A stretch of DNA of 46,562 nt from positions 1 to 46,562 of the forward strand of contig JAGOHK010000026.1 in the NCBI GenBank assembly GCA_017996175.1, written 5' to 3'. Below the pieces are notes generated by a model, which searched no databases, had not been told where the DNA came from, and saw only the letters and a list, made by a program, of their open reading frames with translations. The position numbers and the translations under genes are program-made. Within the stretch, counting starts at the first letter, position 1. The number at the start of each line of letters is the position of its first letter. This document shows, one piece after another, positions 34,126 to 43,463 of this stretch. Source of the DNA: Leptospiraceae bacterium. Lineage in GTDB: Bacteria > Spirochaetota > Leptospiria > Leptospirales > Leptospiraceae.

Positions 34126-34176
34126 CTCACCTTACATTGTCATTTTTTTTGTGAAGAAATGATAATGTAAGGTGAG
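34126..34176 (+). terminator. 20-bp-stem hairpin at the end of repeat copy 1
   Basis: CTCACCTTACATTGTCATTT at 34126 pairs with the arm at 34157-34176 (ending GTAAGGTGAG), with one mismatch. The equivalent end of copy 2 is a shorter hairpin at 39587-39610 built on the same CACCTT/AAGGTG core. Confidence 0.6.
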
Positions 34177-34248
34177 TTAATAAAAAAGCTTCTTGACTCA
34201 ATTGTTTTCGTAAATTTTTATAACTAGGAATATTTCAAAGAGGATGAT

Positions 34249-35235
34249 ATGAATGAAATAACCCAAGTGTCAGTGAGCGCTCCGAATCGTTTTTCCTTTA
34301 AAGCCGATGGAGGAGATTTTTTTATCCTTCTTTTGAAAAATGCTTTTTTCACTATTTGTTCATTTGGTATTTATTGGTTTTGGGCAAAAGTAGACCTAAC
34401 AAAGTTTTTGTATAATGCTACTCGCTTTCAAGGATTTAGTTTTGACTATCACGCGACTGGGAAAGAAAAGTTTATTGGATTTCTAAAAGCGTTTGGAATT
34501 CTTCTGGTAGCTGGAACTGTACAATTAATTATCACCCTAATATTTCAGAAAATTTTCGGAGAGGAAGTAGGATCAACTATTGGCGGACTCTTTGTTTATA
34601 TAATCCTGTTTGCAGTTTTACCTTTTATTATCATTGGTTCTCTTAGGTTTCGGTTAAGTCGGACTTCATTTAACGGCATACGCTTTCAGTTTTTAGGAGA
34701 TCCGAAAGAGTTTACGATTTTATTTGCAAAGTCTCTAGGGCTAACGCTTATTACCTTTGGAATGTATACTCCTTGGGCGTTAGTTGCCATTACTACTTAC
34801 ATAGCTCAGAATTCTTTATTTGGAAATCATGCTTTTGATTTAAGAGTAAAAACAGATGATTTATTTTGGATTTATTTAAAAGGTATTGCGTTTAGTTTTT
34901 TTACATTCGGAATTTATTCTTTCTGGTTAAAAGCGAATGTTCATAACTTCTTTTGGAATAGTTATTATTTTCAAAACGGAAAAACAGTCTCAGATTTGAC
35001 CGGCGGCAAATTGTGTGTAACCTTTTTCAAATCAGTAGGATTTTTTATAATTTCTTTTGGTTGGGCACTCCCCTGGATTATTCTCATTAACAAACGGGTA
35101 TTAGTTGAAAGTTTAAGTTTCAGTTCCACTGTGGATTTTGATTCAATTTCAAATATTCCTATCAAACAAGGCTCCGCCACCATTGAAAATATTGGCGGAG
35201 ATGCTTTGGATTCGTTTGGTTCTATAGCCGGCTAA
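34249..35235 (+). CDS. DUF898 (YjgN-like) membrane protein
   Basis: 328 residues with six or more membrane segments in a duplicated pattern. The DUF898 signatures are RFSFKADGGDFFILLLKNAF, FGIYWFWAKVDLTKFLYNAT and the repeated SFFTFGIYSFWLKANVHNFF. AGAGGAT precedes the ATG. Its function is unknown; it is an inner-membrane protein. The last 14 nt overlap the end of the convergent gene, so transcripts from the two strands collide. Confidence 0.92.
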   Translation: MNEITQVSVSAPNRFSFKADGGDFFILLLKNAFFTICSFGIYWFWAKVDLTKFLYNATRFQGFSFDYHATGKEKFIGFLKAFGILLVAGTVQLIITLIFQKIFGEEVGSTIGGLFVYIILFAVLPFIIIGSLRFRLSRTSFNGIRFQFLGDPKEFTILFAKSLGLTLITFGMYTPWALVAITTYIAQNSLFGNHAFDLRVKTDDLFWIYLKGIAFSFFTFGIYSFWLKANVHNFFWNSYYFQNGKTVSDLTGGKLCVTFFKSVGFFIISFGWALPWIILINKRVLVESLSFSSTVDFDSISNIPIKQGSATIENIGGDALDSFGSIAG

Positions 35236-36202
35236 TTTTTTCGGATCTAGATTTGATTACTCGTAGAATATTTTCTTGTATATCACGCATTAAAAAGTCG
35301 CTCCAGATTTCTGCATAGAAATTGAAACGTGTAGAAAGTCTATAGCGGCTAAATAAATGTAACCTCACTTGCTTCTCATTAATTTTTTCGATTTCATACT
35401 CCCCAAGAAGTGTATCAAAGTATCGACCTCCCACTACAACATGACTATCGAGTGTCGTTAAAGGTGTGTTTGCAGGTTCTGATTTAATGGTGAAGGTCAG
35501 TTTTTTTTCATTGTCCCATTCTGTAATTGTTTCCAAAAACATTAGTCCTTTTTCGAATTTTGCTTCTCTGATTCCGCCAATCCCTTCATGGGAAAGTGTC
35601 GCTTCTACTGGTCTAGGAAATCCCATTGTATAAAAAAAACTATTTTGAGGTTCAGTGATTTTGGGGATTCTAGTGATTTGCCCCCATACGACTGCTTGGG
35701 AATTGTCTATTACAATCGAAGTATTCACCTGCTTCGTTAAATCTTCTAGCGGATAACGCTCTTCAATTCCACTTACAATAAATGGCATAAATAATAATGC
35801 GCCTAATGCAAAAGAGTTCATTCGATTGGAGTCTACAACCGAAAAAAATATTCCTGCTAGTATTCCTCCTAAAGATGCAAGTGGGATATAGATTGGGATG
35901 GTCATTATCAAACAAATTGTGCCTTCTAATCCAGTAATCATAGCCAGTAGTAAACATAAGGAAGCAGTTGCCCATGGCATTAGAATTCGATACGCCCAGG
36001 AAGATCTTGCCGAATCTGACGCAAAATACACAGTAATCGCACCTAGACAAACTGGAAGTACAAATACGAATCCCATGGTCATGATCCCAAAAACATCTTT
36101 TAGACTTTCCGTTTTTAATACAAACTGACAGGCTAATCCATATAATGCTCCAACTACTACACCAGTTATAAGAGATAAACTGTTTCCTCTGGGTAAATTC
36201 AT
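35222..36202 (-). CDS. Membrane protein with SRPBCC-like C-terminal domain
   Basis: About 326 residues from the ATG at 36202; GAGG lies six bases before it, and an upstream GTG start would fall inside that ribosome site. Residues 1-145 have four to five membrane segments. The rest resembles a START/SRPBCC ligand-binding fold: STSIVIDNSQAVVWGQITRI, AKFEKGLMFLETITEWD and RLHLFSRYRLSTRFNFYAE are its usual strand-helix pattern. Ligand unknown. It follows the protease gene by 8 nt, in an operon that starts with glgA. The 14-nt overlap with the DUF898 gene is at the stops. Confidence 0.72.
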   Translation of the reverse strand: MNLPRGNSLSLITGVVVGALYGLACQFVLKTESLKDVFGIMTMGFVFVLPVCLGAITVYFASDSARSSWAYRILMPWATASLCLLLAMITGLEGTICLIMTIPIYIPLASLGGILAGIFFSVVDSNRMNSFALGALLFMPFIVSGIEERYPLEDLTKQVNTSIVIDNSQAVVWGQITRIPKITEPQNSFFYTMGFPRPVEATLSHEGIGGIREAKFEKGLMFLETITEWDNEKKLTFTIKSEPANTPLTTLDSHVVVGGRYFDTLLGEYEIEKINEKQVRLHLFSRYRLSTRFNFYAEIWSDFLMRDIQENILRVIKSRSEKISRL

Positions 36203-36210
36203 AAGTATCC

Positions 36211-37212
36211 TCACTTTTTTTGATTTAATTTTTCATATTTTTTATGCTTTAGTGCAAGAGTTATATAATCAGATTCTATTTGGTCAATAGATTTTCCTGT
36301 GAGCTCTTCTAGTTTTTGAATAACCTTTACTCCTAATTCTTTTCCTGAATAATTGGGAGAAAGTTCGTAGATATAGGACTTTACAAATGGAATCATTTTA
36401 TTTTCCATCCATAGATAACAAAATAAAAAACGGGCTGCCGCATAACCGTAATCTTCCCTCATACCTTCACTTAGTAAAAACTTTTTTAAAGGTGTAAATT
36501 TCTTTTCGCGGATAATCCTTTGTAACTCCGGGTGTCGCCAATTCGTATAACCTTCTATGAATTTTCCATTTTGTACAGTTCCCATTTCATAGAAAGATGC
36601 AAAACCTTCATTGAACCACTGTTGCACATCAAAATCAGTGTTTAAGTCAACAAAAGAATGAATCATTTCATGCCAGAGTGTTCCATCTCCCGAGCCACAG
36701 TATGTGTAAAGAGTTCTTTCTGTTGCGGTGTAGAATTCATCTGACTCAGGAAAATACACACCGTAAGTATCATAACCCATTACTTTTATGAATTCAGCTT
36801 TTGTTTTAAAAAAAATAATTCGTAGAGTAAACCTAGGTTCGTAAATAAAATAACGAGAGTATATATCGTCGAAGAAAACTTTTAAATAAGAATCCATTGT
36901 TTTACTTTGATTTTGGTTACATCTATGAGCAATATTATAATGTTTGGTGTAATGCGTGTTAAACTCTAATTTGTAAAGAGACTTTAAATCATCTTTATAA
37001 ACTTTTAATTCTTCTTTCTTATTTTTTTCATATTCTTCTATACTAATCATTTTATTTAAATAGAAAATTTTTCCTTCTTCTACTTTTGTTTCTCGTAAAA
37101 GCTGTTTTCTATTTTTTAGAGAATCTTTTCGTTTTGATCCATCTCCGTAATTATGGTTCGGTATAAGAAGAGTTAGGAAAAAAAGTAAACTGAGTTGAAG
37201 CGTTTTATACAT
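36211..37212 (-). CDS. Gluzincin-type metalloprotease (peptidase MA-like / DUF1570)
   Basis: 333 residues with a signal peptide of about 23. The zinc motif is WHEMIH at 180-185 (HExxH), and the third ligand is Glu202 in WFNEGFASFYE, seventeen residues after the second His, as in gluzincins. The N-terminal 100 residues are lysine-rich and helical. This architecture is found in secreted DUF1570-like proteases. It is likely periplasmic or exported. It lies 9 nt after glgA and 8 nt before the membrane-protein gene, although a functional link to glycogen is not obvious. Confidence 0.82.
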   Translation of the reverse strand: MYKTLQLSLLFFLTLLIPNHNYGDGSKRKDSLKNRKQLLRETKVEEGKIFYLNKMISIEEYEKNKKEELKVYKDDLKSLYKLEFNTHYTKHYNIAHRCNQNQSKTMDSYLKVFFDDIYSRYFIYEPRFTLRIIFFKTKAEFIKVMGYDTYGVYFPESDEFYTATERTLYTYCGSGDGTLWHEMIHSFVDLNTDFDVQQWFNEGFASFYEMGTVQNGKFIEGYTNWRHPELQRIIREKKFTPLKKFLLSEGMREDYGYAAARFLFCYLWMENKMIPFVKSYIYELSPNYSGKELGVKVIQKLEELTGKSIDQIESDYITLALKHKKYEKLNQKK

Positions 37213-37221
37213 GATATATTT

Positions 37222-38643
37222 TTACTTTCGAATAGCCCGTTTATATAAACTCAAATATTCAGAGTTTCCGTTTTTCCAACTCCAATCCAATTTCATAATG
37301 CGTTTTCTTTTTTCATGGAATTCTTCCTGGTCAAAGTAAAGCGATAATGCACGGTCAAGCGCATAATTGAGAGAATGCTCTTCTCCTGCTTCAAATACAA
37401 AGCCTGTCGATTGTTTTTTATCCCAGGACTCTATAACAGAATCTTTTAGACCACCGACTCTAGATACAATTGGAATCGTTCCATAAACATGGCTGTACAT
37501 TTGGTTTAATCCGCATGGTTCGAATAAAGAAGGCATTAAAAAGAAATCAGCGGCTGCTTCAATTTTTCTAGCGAGGATTTCATTAAAACCTTTAAAGAAA
37601 AAAATTCTTCCGTTCGAATGATGGGATTCATGAAAAAGTGCTCCTTCGATTTGTGGATCGCCACTGCCGAGCACAAAATAATAAAAAGGTAATTTCCATT
37701 TTTGGTAAAAAGAACTTAAAAAAGTATGAAATCCTTTTTGATGCGTTAGCCGCCCTATTAGTCCTATGAGTGGGCGGTCTAAGTCTACAGAAAGTCCATA
37801 TTCTTTATATAATTCAAGTTTATTTATTCTTTTTCCTTCCAATACATTTTCTACAGAATAGTTTTTATAAATTTTTTGATCTAGTTCTGGATTCCATTCT
37901 TTTTCATTGATTCCGTTTAGAATTCCTGTTAAAGATGTCTGTCTCTCTTTAAGTAACCACGATAGAAAATTTCCCATTGGTTCTGTCAAAATTTCATCTC
38001 TATATCCTTGGCTAACAGTTGTTATCTCTTCAGCCACAGAGAGTGCGGCTTTCATATAATTGATTTTTTTTAAATGGTCAAAAATTTTTAAGTCCAAGTA
38101 AAATGGATCAATTCGTAAAAATCTACACATATCAACTGGATGATCTCCCTGGTAAGCGAGGTTATGAATAGTAAAACAGGTTGGTTTCTTAATTTGTTGC
38201 GTACTACAAAGTACGCTAACAAGTGCAGTATGCCAGTCATGAGTATGCACCAAATCAATATTTAACTCTAAAGCTAAGTGATAACAGGCATAAGAAAATA
38301 CAGCAAAATGATAATGTTCATGGGGGTTTGCGTAAATGTTATGGAGATTTCGAAATACGGGTGAGTCAAAAAAATACAATTTACGTGTGCCGTCTATCGC
38401 TTCTTTAAACTTGGAGTTTTTTAGAATTTTGCATGCATCGGAATGATAAGCAACAGATTCATCGATACAATCGAATTCTTTTCCGGTGAAATTTGGCTCT
38501 TGGTTCATTTTTCCAATGATGGGAAGTGCTACAAAAATCTCATTTTCCCTTGATTGGTATTCGCTTAAAGACGATAACATGTCAGATAGCCCGCCGGCTT
38601 TGATATAAGGAAAAAATTCGGCAGTTGTATGTAGTATTTTCAC
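37222..38643 (-). CDS. glgA: Glycogen synthase (GT5)
   Basis: 473 residues, normal for bacterial GlgA. The enzyme extends alpha-1,4-glucan from ADP-glucose. Signatures: the N-terminal nucleotide-sugar loop with KAGGLSD (Lys15), LVHTHDWHTALV, TIHNLAYQG, NGINEKEWNP, then LIGLIGRLTHQKGF, and MPSLFEPCGLNQMYSHVYGT containing the C-terminal catalytic EPCG. All are intact. It is the first gene of a three-gene minus-strand operon. No other glycogen gene is in the window. Confidence 0.95.
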   Translation of the reverse strand: MKILHTTAEFFPYIKAGGLSDMLSSLSEYQSRENEIFVALPIIGKMNQEPNFTGKEFDCIDESVAYHSDACKILKNSKFKEAIDGTRKLYFFDSPVFRNLHNIYANPHEHYHFAVFSYACYHLALELNIDLVHTHDWHTALVSVLCSTQQIKKPTCFTIHNLAYQGDHPVDMCRFLRIDPFYLDLKIFDHLKKINYMKAALSVAEEITTVSQGYRDEILTEPMGNFLSWLLKERQTSLTGILNGINEKEWNPELDQKIYKNYSVENVLEGKRINKLELYKEYGLSVDLDRPLIGLIGRLTHQKGFHTFLSSFYQKWKLPFYYFVLGSGDPQIEGALFHESHHSNGRIFFFKGFNEILARKIEAAADFFLMPSLFEPCGLNQMYSHVYGTIPIVSRVGGLKDSVIESWDKKQSTGFVFEAGEEHSLNYALDRALSLYFDQEEFHEKRKRIMKLDWSWKNGNSEYLSLYKRAIRK

Positions 38644-38749
38644 AATGTTTCCTTTTTTTACTTTCTTTTATTCAAAAAGTTTTTCATTCTGGAATTAAGT
38701 TATAATTGGTAGTATCTTATGAAAGAAAAAAATCTTTGTGCAGGACAAA

Positions 38750-39565
38750 ATGAGTAAAACATTTATCGTTACGGGTGCTTCGGGTGGAATTGGAATCCAA
38801 ATTGTGAAACTTCTTTTGGAAGAAGGTGGAATTGTAATCGCAACGGATATAAACGAGAGTTCTTTGCAAGAGTTAAAATCTGAATTTTCCAAGTACCAAG
38901 ACAGGCTGATCACAGAAATCCTCGATGTGCGAAAGATTGAGCTTTGGGAAAAAATAATTCAAAAAGCAAAATCGCAGGCTGCACCTTTTTACTGCCTAAT
39001 AAATTCTGCTGGTGTTCTCATGCCCGGCTATATTGTAAATACGACTTCTAAAGAGATAGACTTTCATATAGATGTGAATGTTAAGGGAACGATGATAGGC
39101 TCCCAACTTGCTGCGAAATACTTTGTGGAAAAAAGAAATGGGCATATTATCAATATCGCTTCTCTTGCAGCAATTTCCCCCGTACCCGGAATTGCTTTGT
39201 ATTCTGCTTCGAAATTTGCGGTGCGTGGTTTTACACTTGCACTTGCGATGGAACTGGAAGAATACAATGTGCATGTCACCTGTGTTTGCCCGGACGCAGT
39301 AGCGACACCTATGCTTGATTTGCAGAAAGATTATGAAGAGGCAGCGATTACATTTAGCGGATCAAATGCATTATCCGCAGAAGAAGTGGCGGCTCTTATC
39401 GTAGATTTGATTGGCGAGAAAAAAATGGAAGTAACCATTACGCGCTCAAGGGGATTTCAAGCCAAACTTGCGAGTATGTTTCCATCCATTGCCTCTAAAG
39501 TTGTTTCGATTATGAAAGCCAAAGGAATCCGCAATCAAAATAGGTTTAAAAGTAAACTAGACTAA
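38750..39565 (+). CDS. Short-chain dehydrogenase/reductase
   Basis: 271 residues from ATG 38750; AGGA is just upstream, while the earlier GTG overlaps that site. The classical SDR pattern is complete: TGASGGIG at 8-15 for NAD(P), INSAGVL, IINIASLAAISPVPG with Ser138, and YSASK with Tyr151 and Lys155. The acidic D33 at the end of strand 2 (IATDI) suggests NAD preference. The C-terminal ~60 residues end in a hydrophobic, basic stretch. The substrate is not inferable. It is divergent from glgA and 22 nt before repeat copy 2. Confidence 0.92.
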   Translation: MSKTFIVTGASGGIGIQIVKLLLEEGGIVIATDINESSLQELKSEFSKYQDRLITEILDVRKIELWEKIIQKAKSQAAPFYCLINSAGVLMPGYIVNTTSKEIDFHIDVNVKGTMIGSQLAAKYFVEKRNGHIINIASLAAISPVPGIALYSASKFAVRGFTLALAMELEEYNVHVTCVCPDAVATPMLDLQKDYEEAAITFSGSNALSAEEVAALIVDLIGEKKMEVTITRSRGFQAKLASMFPSIASKVVSIMKAKGIRNQNRFKSKLD

Positions 39566-39586
39566 TAAGATTTTTCTTAATCTAAA

Positions 39587-39744
39587 AACTCACCTTACGC
39601 AAGGTGAGTTCCAGCGCCCACTTGAGGTTTGCACCTAGCGGTGGGCTTGCTGCCGCAGGCTATTGAATTTACTTGTTTATTAGCTTTTTCTAATATTCTA
39701 AATTTCGCTTTCATTTTCATAATTTTCCTTCTTTGCGTAAAGTG
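39587..39744 (-). repeat. Structured dispersed repeat, copy 2
   Basis: Read in reverse this matches 33957-34135. It begins with a 10-bp hairpin (AACTCACCTT ACGC AAGGTGAGTT, 39587-39610), then GCCCAC...GTGGGC (39616-39646), and ends with the TTTGCGTAAAG block. It lies between the SDR and SET genes; the remainder up to 39869 holds no gene. The first hairpin may also terminate the SDR transcript. Confidence 0.7.
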
Positions 39745-39869
39745 ATTTAAATAATAGAACTGGGATTTTTAAATCATATTAATGCGACTTGACAAAGTCG
39801 CATTAGAAAATAACAGTAATATTCGATTGACTCTTTTTTTGTTTATAAAACGGTTACTATTAATTCTTT

Positions 39870-40415
39870 ATGATAAATACTATGAAATCAATCCAACTAA
39901 TTTTATTTTTTTTAATCATTAACTGCTCAGCTTCTAGTTTAAAACCTCCCGTATTTAAAATTGAATCCTACAGAGAAAAGGATTTACAGATTAAAAAATC
40001 TATGATCCCAGGAGCGGGTAATGGTGTTTTTGCGAAAGTAGATTTCCCGAAAGACGAGACACTCGGTCCTTATACAGGGCGATTTATTTCCGAAGAAGAG
40101 CATATACAACTTTCTATAAAAAATGAGTGGCAGTATTTGATGGGTTTAGACGATTGTGTAACTAAACATTCCAATGGTTATAAAGTGATTGATGGTCGAG
40201 AGGGAAGTGTTATGACTATTATCAATTATGCGCCAAAAGAATTTCAAAATGTAAAGTATCATAAAATTTGCGAACCACCTTTTGTGCAGATAGTAACGAT
40301 TAGACCCGTTAAAGCAGGTGAGGAATTGTACGTAGATTATGGACCGGATTATATTTATGAGTTCATGGAATACCCTGAAGTAAAAAAGCATTTCGAGAAG
40401 AAACACAAAAAGTAG
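39870..40415 (+). CDS. SET-domain protein with lipoprotein signal
   Basis: 181 residues. The N-terminus is an export signal with IINC (Cys19) as lipobox. The rest is a SET domain: MIPGAGNGVFAKVDFP (the GxG start), GPYTGRFISEEEH, MTIINYAPKEFQNVKYH (the N-containing core, closer to the PR/SET form than to NHS) and GEELYVDYG (Tyr157, the usual catalytic Tyr). SET proteins methylate protein lysines with SAM. SAM is cytoplasmic, so export is odd. Start could be ATG 39870 or 39882; both keep the signal. Its stop is 3 nt from the stop of the histidine-kinase gene. Confidence 0.85.
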   Translation: MINTMKSIQLILFFLIINCSASSLKPPVFKIESYREKDLQIKKSMIPGAGNGVFAKVDFPKDETLGPYTGRFISEEEHIQLSIKNEWQYLMGLDDCVTKHSNGYKVIDGREGSVMTIINYAPKEFQNVKYHKICEPPFVQIVTIRPVKAGEELYVDYGPDYIYEFMEYPEVKKHFEKKHKK

Positions 40416-40418
40416 CTT

Positions 40419-42446
40419 TTATCTGCTTAGAGGCAAAGTAAAAGTAAACGCGCTACCTTTGCCAAATTCACTTTCTACCCAGATTTCACCCTCCTGTAAT
40501 TCTACAAATTCTTTGCAAAGTATGAGTCCAAGTCCCGAACCTTTTTCGTCTTCAGTTCCTAAACGAGTGAATTTAGATTCAATTCTAAAGAGTTTATCTA
40601 TATTATCCGCAGAAATTCCCATCCCATTATCCTTAATTGAGATGGAAAGATATTCTCTTGATTTAGCTGTAGAAATAGTAATTTTTCCATTTGGATAGGT
40701 AAACTTAATTGCGTTGGATATTAAGTTTCGTAGAATGATATCCACAAGTGTTTCATCAGCAAAAACAACTTCATCTCCAACCAAATTTTCTTCTATGGTA
40801 ATATTTTTCTTTAGTGCATTAGCTTTTACAACTGGAATTGTTTTCTCAATCAATTGGTGAAGGTTCAGGTTTTTAGGGTTAAAATGCATTTCTCCTTTTT
40901 GCGACTTTGCCCATTGGAGTAGATTTTCTAAAAGAGTATAAGCCGCTTTGGAAGAATTTTTTGCCATTTTTATGCGGGTAATATTTCTCTCTCTCGAATT
41001 ATTTTCTGGGTTCTCTACATTTTTTAAAAGGGAATCTAATAATCCTATTATTCCTATAAATGGATTTCGTAAGTCATGAGCGATAATACTGAAAAACTTA
41101 TCTTTTGTTGCATTTAGAATTTTTAAATTTTCTGCATACTCATTTAACTGTGAGTTTGCCCTTCGTACTGAGTCCAGTGAATTATTTAATTCTCGGGTTC
41201 TTTCTTTTACTCTTTCTTCTAGTGTCTCTGAATGTTTGATCTGATTTTTTAAGAGTTCACTTTGTATTTGATTGTTTTCCTCTTGGATAAATCTATATTT
41301 TTCAGCAAGTGCAAGCGATAAAAAAACCAATTCAACCATGGAACCAATTTGCATGGCGTTAGCTGTGATAATATTTGTGGGAAGAATTCCTATAGATTTT
41401 AGGGTTAATAAGATAACGCCTACTAGTAATATACCCCAACCGAATAAGAAAAAACGTGCAGCTTTGTGTCCTCTTTTTAAACTTGTAAACGCAGCTATAA
41501 AAATCAAAAGCGAATTTAAAATTCCGAGTAAGGCTATAATTTTATTGACTAGAATTTGTGAATAAAAAAGAGCAGGTAATAGTAATATAGAGACTATTTG
41601 CAATAAGCGGATAATTCTATATAGCCGATTAGAAATTTTATGTAAATCTAAAAAGTGAAATGTAAACTCCATTACAAATATCCAAGAAATAGAAATGCTA
41701 ATAGGAGCCATATAGTTTTGGATAAAAGTATTATTTGACCAAAAGAATTGAAATCCATGTCCCAAATGAACTAGATAAAATAATAATAAAAAGAAAGTGC
41801 TAAACGAATAATAAAAGTAACTAGGACTTCGGAATGTAATAAATATAAAACCGTTGTAAAATATCATTACAACGAGCACTCCATAGAAAAAGAAATAGAG
41901 TGATTCGACAAGAAATTTCTTTTTTAGAATTGTTTGTGATTCATAGAGAGACAATGGGACTACAAAGGAAGTGTTAGTTTTTATTTTTAAAAAATAGGTT
42001 CGGGATACTTCTCTAGGAAGGTCTAATCTTATTAAATAATTTCTATAATCAAAATCTCTTGCGGAAAATGGTAGTAAGTCGCCATATACTTTTTTTTCCC
42101 ATACATTATTTTTATTTGTATAAAATTCAATTAGATCTAAACCGGAATATGCAATTTCCAAAAGCCAATCTCTCTCTATTTGACTTTTATCTTTGAGTGT
42201 AAATCTTAACCAGATTGTATCTTGAGTATATCCGAATTGAGGATTTTCTTTGGTGGATAATAGAAAATTACCTTCAAATTCCTTTTTAGAGATATCGTCT
42301 ATCGTTAAAATATGAGTTTTGTCTATATAGAAGTAAACTTGCTTTCCTAGTGCCGATTTATAAGACTCTTCTGGTGTAAGAGTAATTTCTTCTTGTGCAG
42401 AAAGAGAAAAAATAAAAAAACTTAGAATTAGAAATAAAACTCTCAC
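40419..42446 (-). CDS. 7TMR-DISM sensor histidine kinase
   Basis: 675 residues. Signal peptide (about 18), then an extracytoplasmic 7TMR-DISMED2-like beta domain at 20-175 (FGYTQDTIWLRFTLKD), seven membrane helices at 180-385 and a coiled coil (HSETLEERVKERTRELN). The HisKA phosphoacceptor is FFSIIAHDLRNPF (His457). ATPase motifs are NAIKFTYPNGK, IKDNGMGIS and GSGLGLILCKEF. The kinase ends at the ATPase domain with no receiver, so it must have a response-regulator partner elsewhere. The input is possibly a carbohydrate or small solute, by family analogy. Confidence 0.94.
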   Translation of the reverse strand: MRVLFLILSFFIFSLSAQEEITLTPEESYKSALGKQVYFYIDKTHILTIDDISKKEFEGNFLLSTKENPQFGYTQDTIWLRFTLKDKSQIERDWLLEIAYSGLDLIEFYTNKNNVWEKKVYGDLLPFSARDFDYRNYLIRLDLPREVSRTYFLKIKTNTSFVVPLSLYESQTILKKKFLVESLYFFFYGVLVVMIFYNGFIFITFRSPSYFYYSFSTFFLLLFYLVHLGHGFQFFWSNNTFIQNYMAPISISISWIFVMEFTFHFLDLHKISNRLYRIIRLLQIVSILLLPALFYSQILVNKIIALLGILNSLLIFIAAFTSLKRGHKAARFFLFGWGILLVGVILLTLKSIGILPTNIITANAMQIGSMVELVFLSLALAEKYRFIQEENNQIQSELLKNQIKHSETLEERVKERTRELNNSLDSVRRANSQLNEYAENLKILNATKDKFFSIIAHDLRNPFIGIIGLLDSLLKNVENPENNSRERNITRIKMAKNSSKAAYTLLENLLQWAKSQKGEMHFNPKNLNLHQLIEKTIPVVKANALKKNITIEENLVGDEVVFADETLVDIILRNLISNAIKFTYPNGKITISTAKSREYLSISIKDNGMGISADNIDKLFRIESKFTRLGTEDEKGSGLGLILCKEFVELQEGEIWVESEFGKGSAFTFTLPLSR

Positions 42447-42763
42447 TAAGCCTTATCTTATTTGGAAATAAGAATTTGCAAGGAAAAGAGTTGGTTTGGG
42501 TAATCTTCTTTCTTCATTTTATTCAAGCAAAATGCAAGAGTCCACTAATGAATTGAAAATATATTTTACTGAAAGAAAGGTAAATGATTGATTTGAAGTA
42601 TAGCTATTAAATTATTAAATAAGAAAACTTTAGGTAAAAATTTTGGAGTTATACTAAGTTATCCGCAAAAAATAAGCTGATTGGTTGCGTTTTGCATTGT
42701 TTGGCTAGAGCCTATTCGATATTGTTATCTTTGTCTTCGATAAGCTGGAAATCGTTCTAAGTC
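42447..42763. other. Gene-free stretch
   Basis: Between the histidine-kinase start and the Uma2 remnant I see no frame with protein character. The kinase promoter should lie here, but no pair of boxes is convincing. Confidence 0.5.
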
Positions 42764-43110
42764 CTAACTTACCGCTTCCTCAATAGAAATTTTTAATCCT
42801 TCAATTACTTTTGATTCTAAAATATCTCCTTCCTCATAAACGACTCTTCTATCCCATTTTGTATTTGCGTTTATGTTCTCACGAACTTCAATTTGTTTAG
42901 CATCAGCGTCTACTAACCATAATTCTCTAACACCTAACGCTTCATAAGTGTCAGCTTTGGTGGTTTTGTCGTATTCAACTAAAATACTCCATTTATCAAT
43001 TCCATTTTAGAAAAATCTTTTGGCTCGGGAAGTGCAAAGAACTCATCCAAAGTATAGGTCTTGACCAGGGGAGAAGAATTAATTAAAAAACCAGGCTCGA
43101 TTACTATCAT
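42764..43110 (-). pseudogene. Uma2-family (DUF820) gene with internal deletion
   Basis: From ATG 43110 the frame reads YTLDEFFALPEPKDFSKMEL and INGVF, then stops. The sequence continues in another frame as VEYDKTTKADTYEALGVREL, WLVDADAKQIEVRENI and a normal end at 42764. These are the N- and C-terminal parts of the Uma2 restriction-endonuclease-like family, with about 70-90 central residues lost. The missing part includes most of the nuclease core. Uma2 genes are highly duplicated in some genomes. Confidence 0.75.
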
Positions 43111-43153
43111 AGATCAAGTATGGACGGAATTATTTTAGTGTCATTCTATTTTT
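43096..43153 (-). repeat. 58-bp leader duplication, copy 1
   Basis: The start and upstream leader of the Uma2 remnant match 44290-44347 without gaps at about 51 of 58 positions. Confidence 0.65.
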
Positions 43154-43236
43154 AGTGAAAAAAACAGATGGGTTGGCAAAAGATAATGCTTGCTTTAAAG
43201 CCGGAAGATTTTATTATAAGGGAAGGGTTATTATAA

Positions 43237-43437
43237 ATGAAAGAAGAAACTTTTTTAGACGAAGATGTTCTTATTCACAGAGCTGTTGATGCTCTTATGA
43301 AATCTCTCGGTTCCGCTCTGACCAAACGCTTTTTATCTTTAAATAACAATCGTAAACGAACAGAATCTGTCAAGAGGCACAAACAGTGGCAAAATAATCT
43401 TAACCGCAAGAATTTTTTGAAAGAGATTTTGGCGTAG
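43237..43437 (+). CDS. Small conserved-looking basic protein
   Basis: 66 residues: DEDVLIHRAVDALMKSLGSA, then RFLSLNNNRKRTESVKRHKQ with WQNNLNRKNFLKEIL. The helical N-half and basic C-half with RESVKRH-like motif recall short orphan proteins found near PIN or other toxin genes, but no partner is next to it here. GGAAGGG lies about nine bases before the ATG. It may be an orphan antitoxin; this is an inference from size and charge. Confidence 0.55.
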   Translation: MKEETFLDEDVLIHRAVDALMKSLGSALTKRFLSLNNNRKRTESVKRHKQWQNNLNRKNFLKEILA

Positions 43438-43463
43438 TTAGGTTAATTCAACTTAATCGTGCT

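Noticed and set aside
35222-36050. Several frames on both strands within membrane-protein genes
   Set aside because: They are shadows of the real genes; no ribosome sites or family matches.
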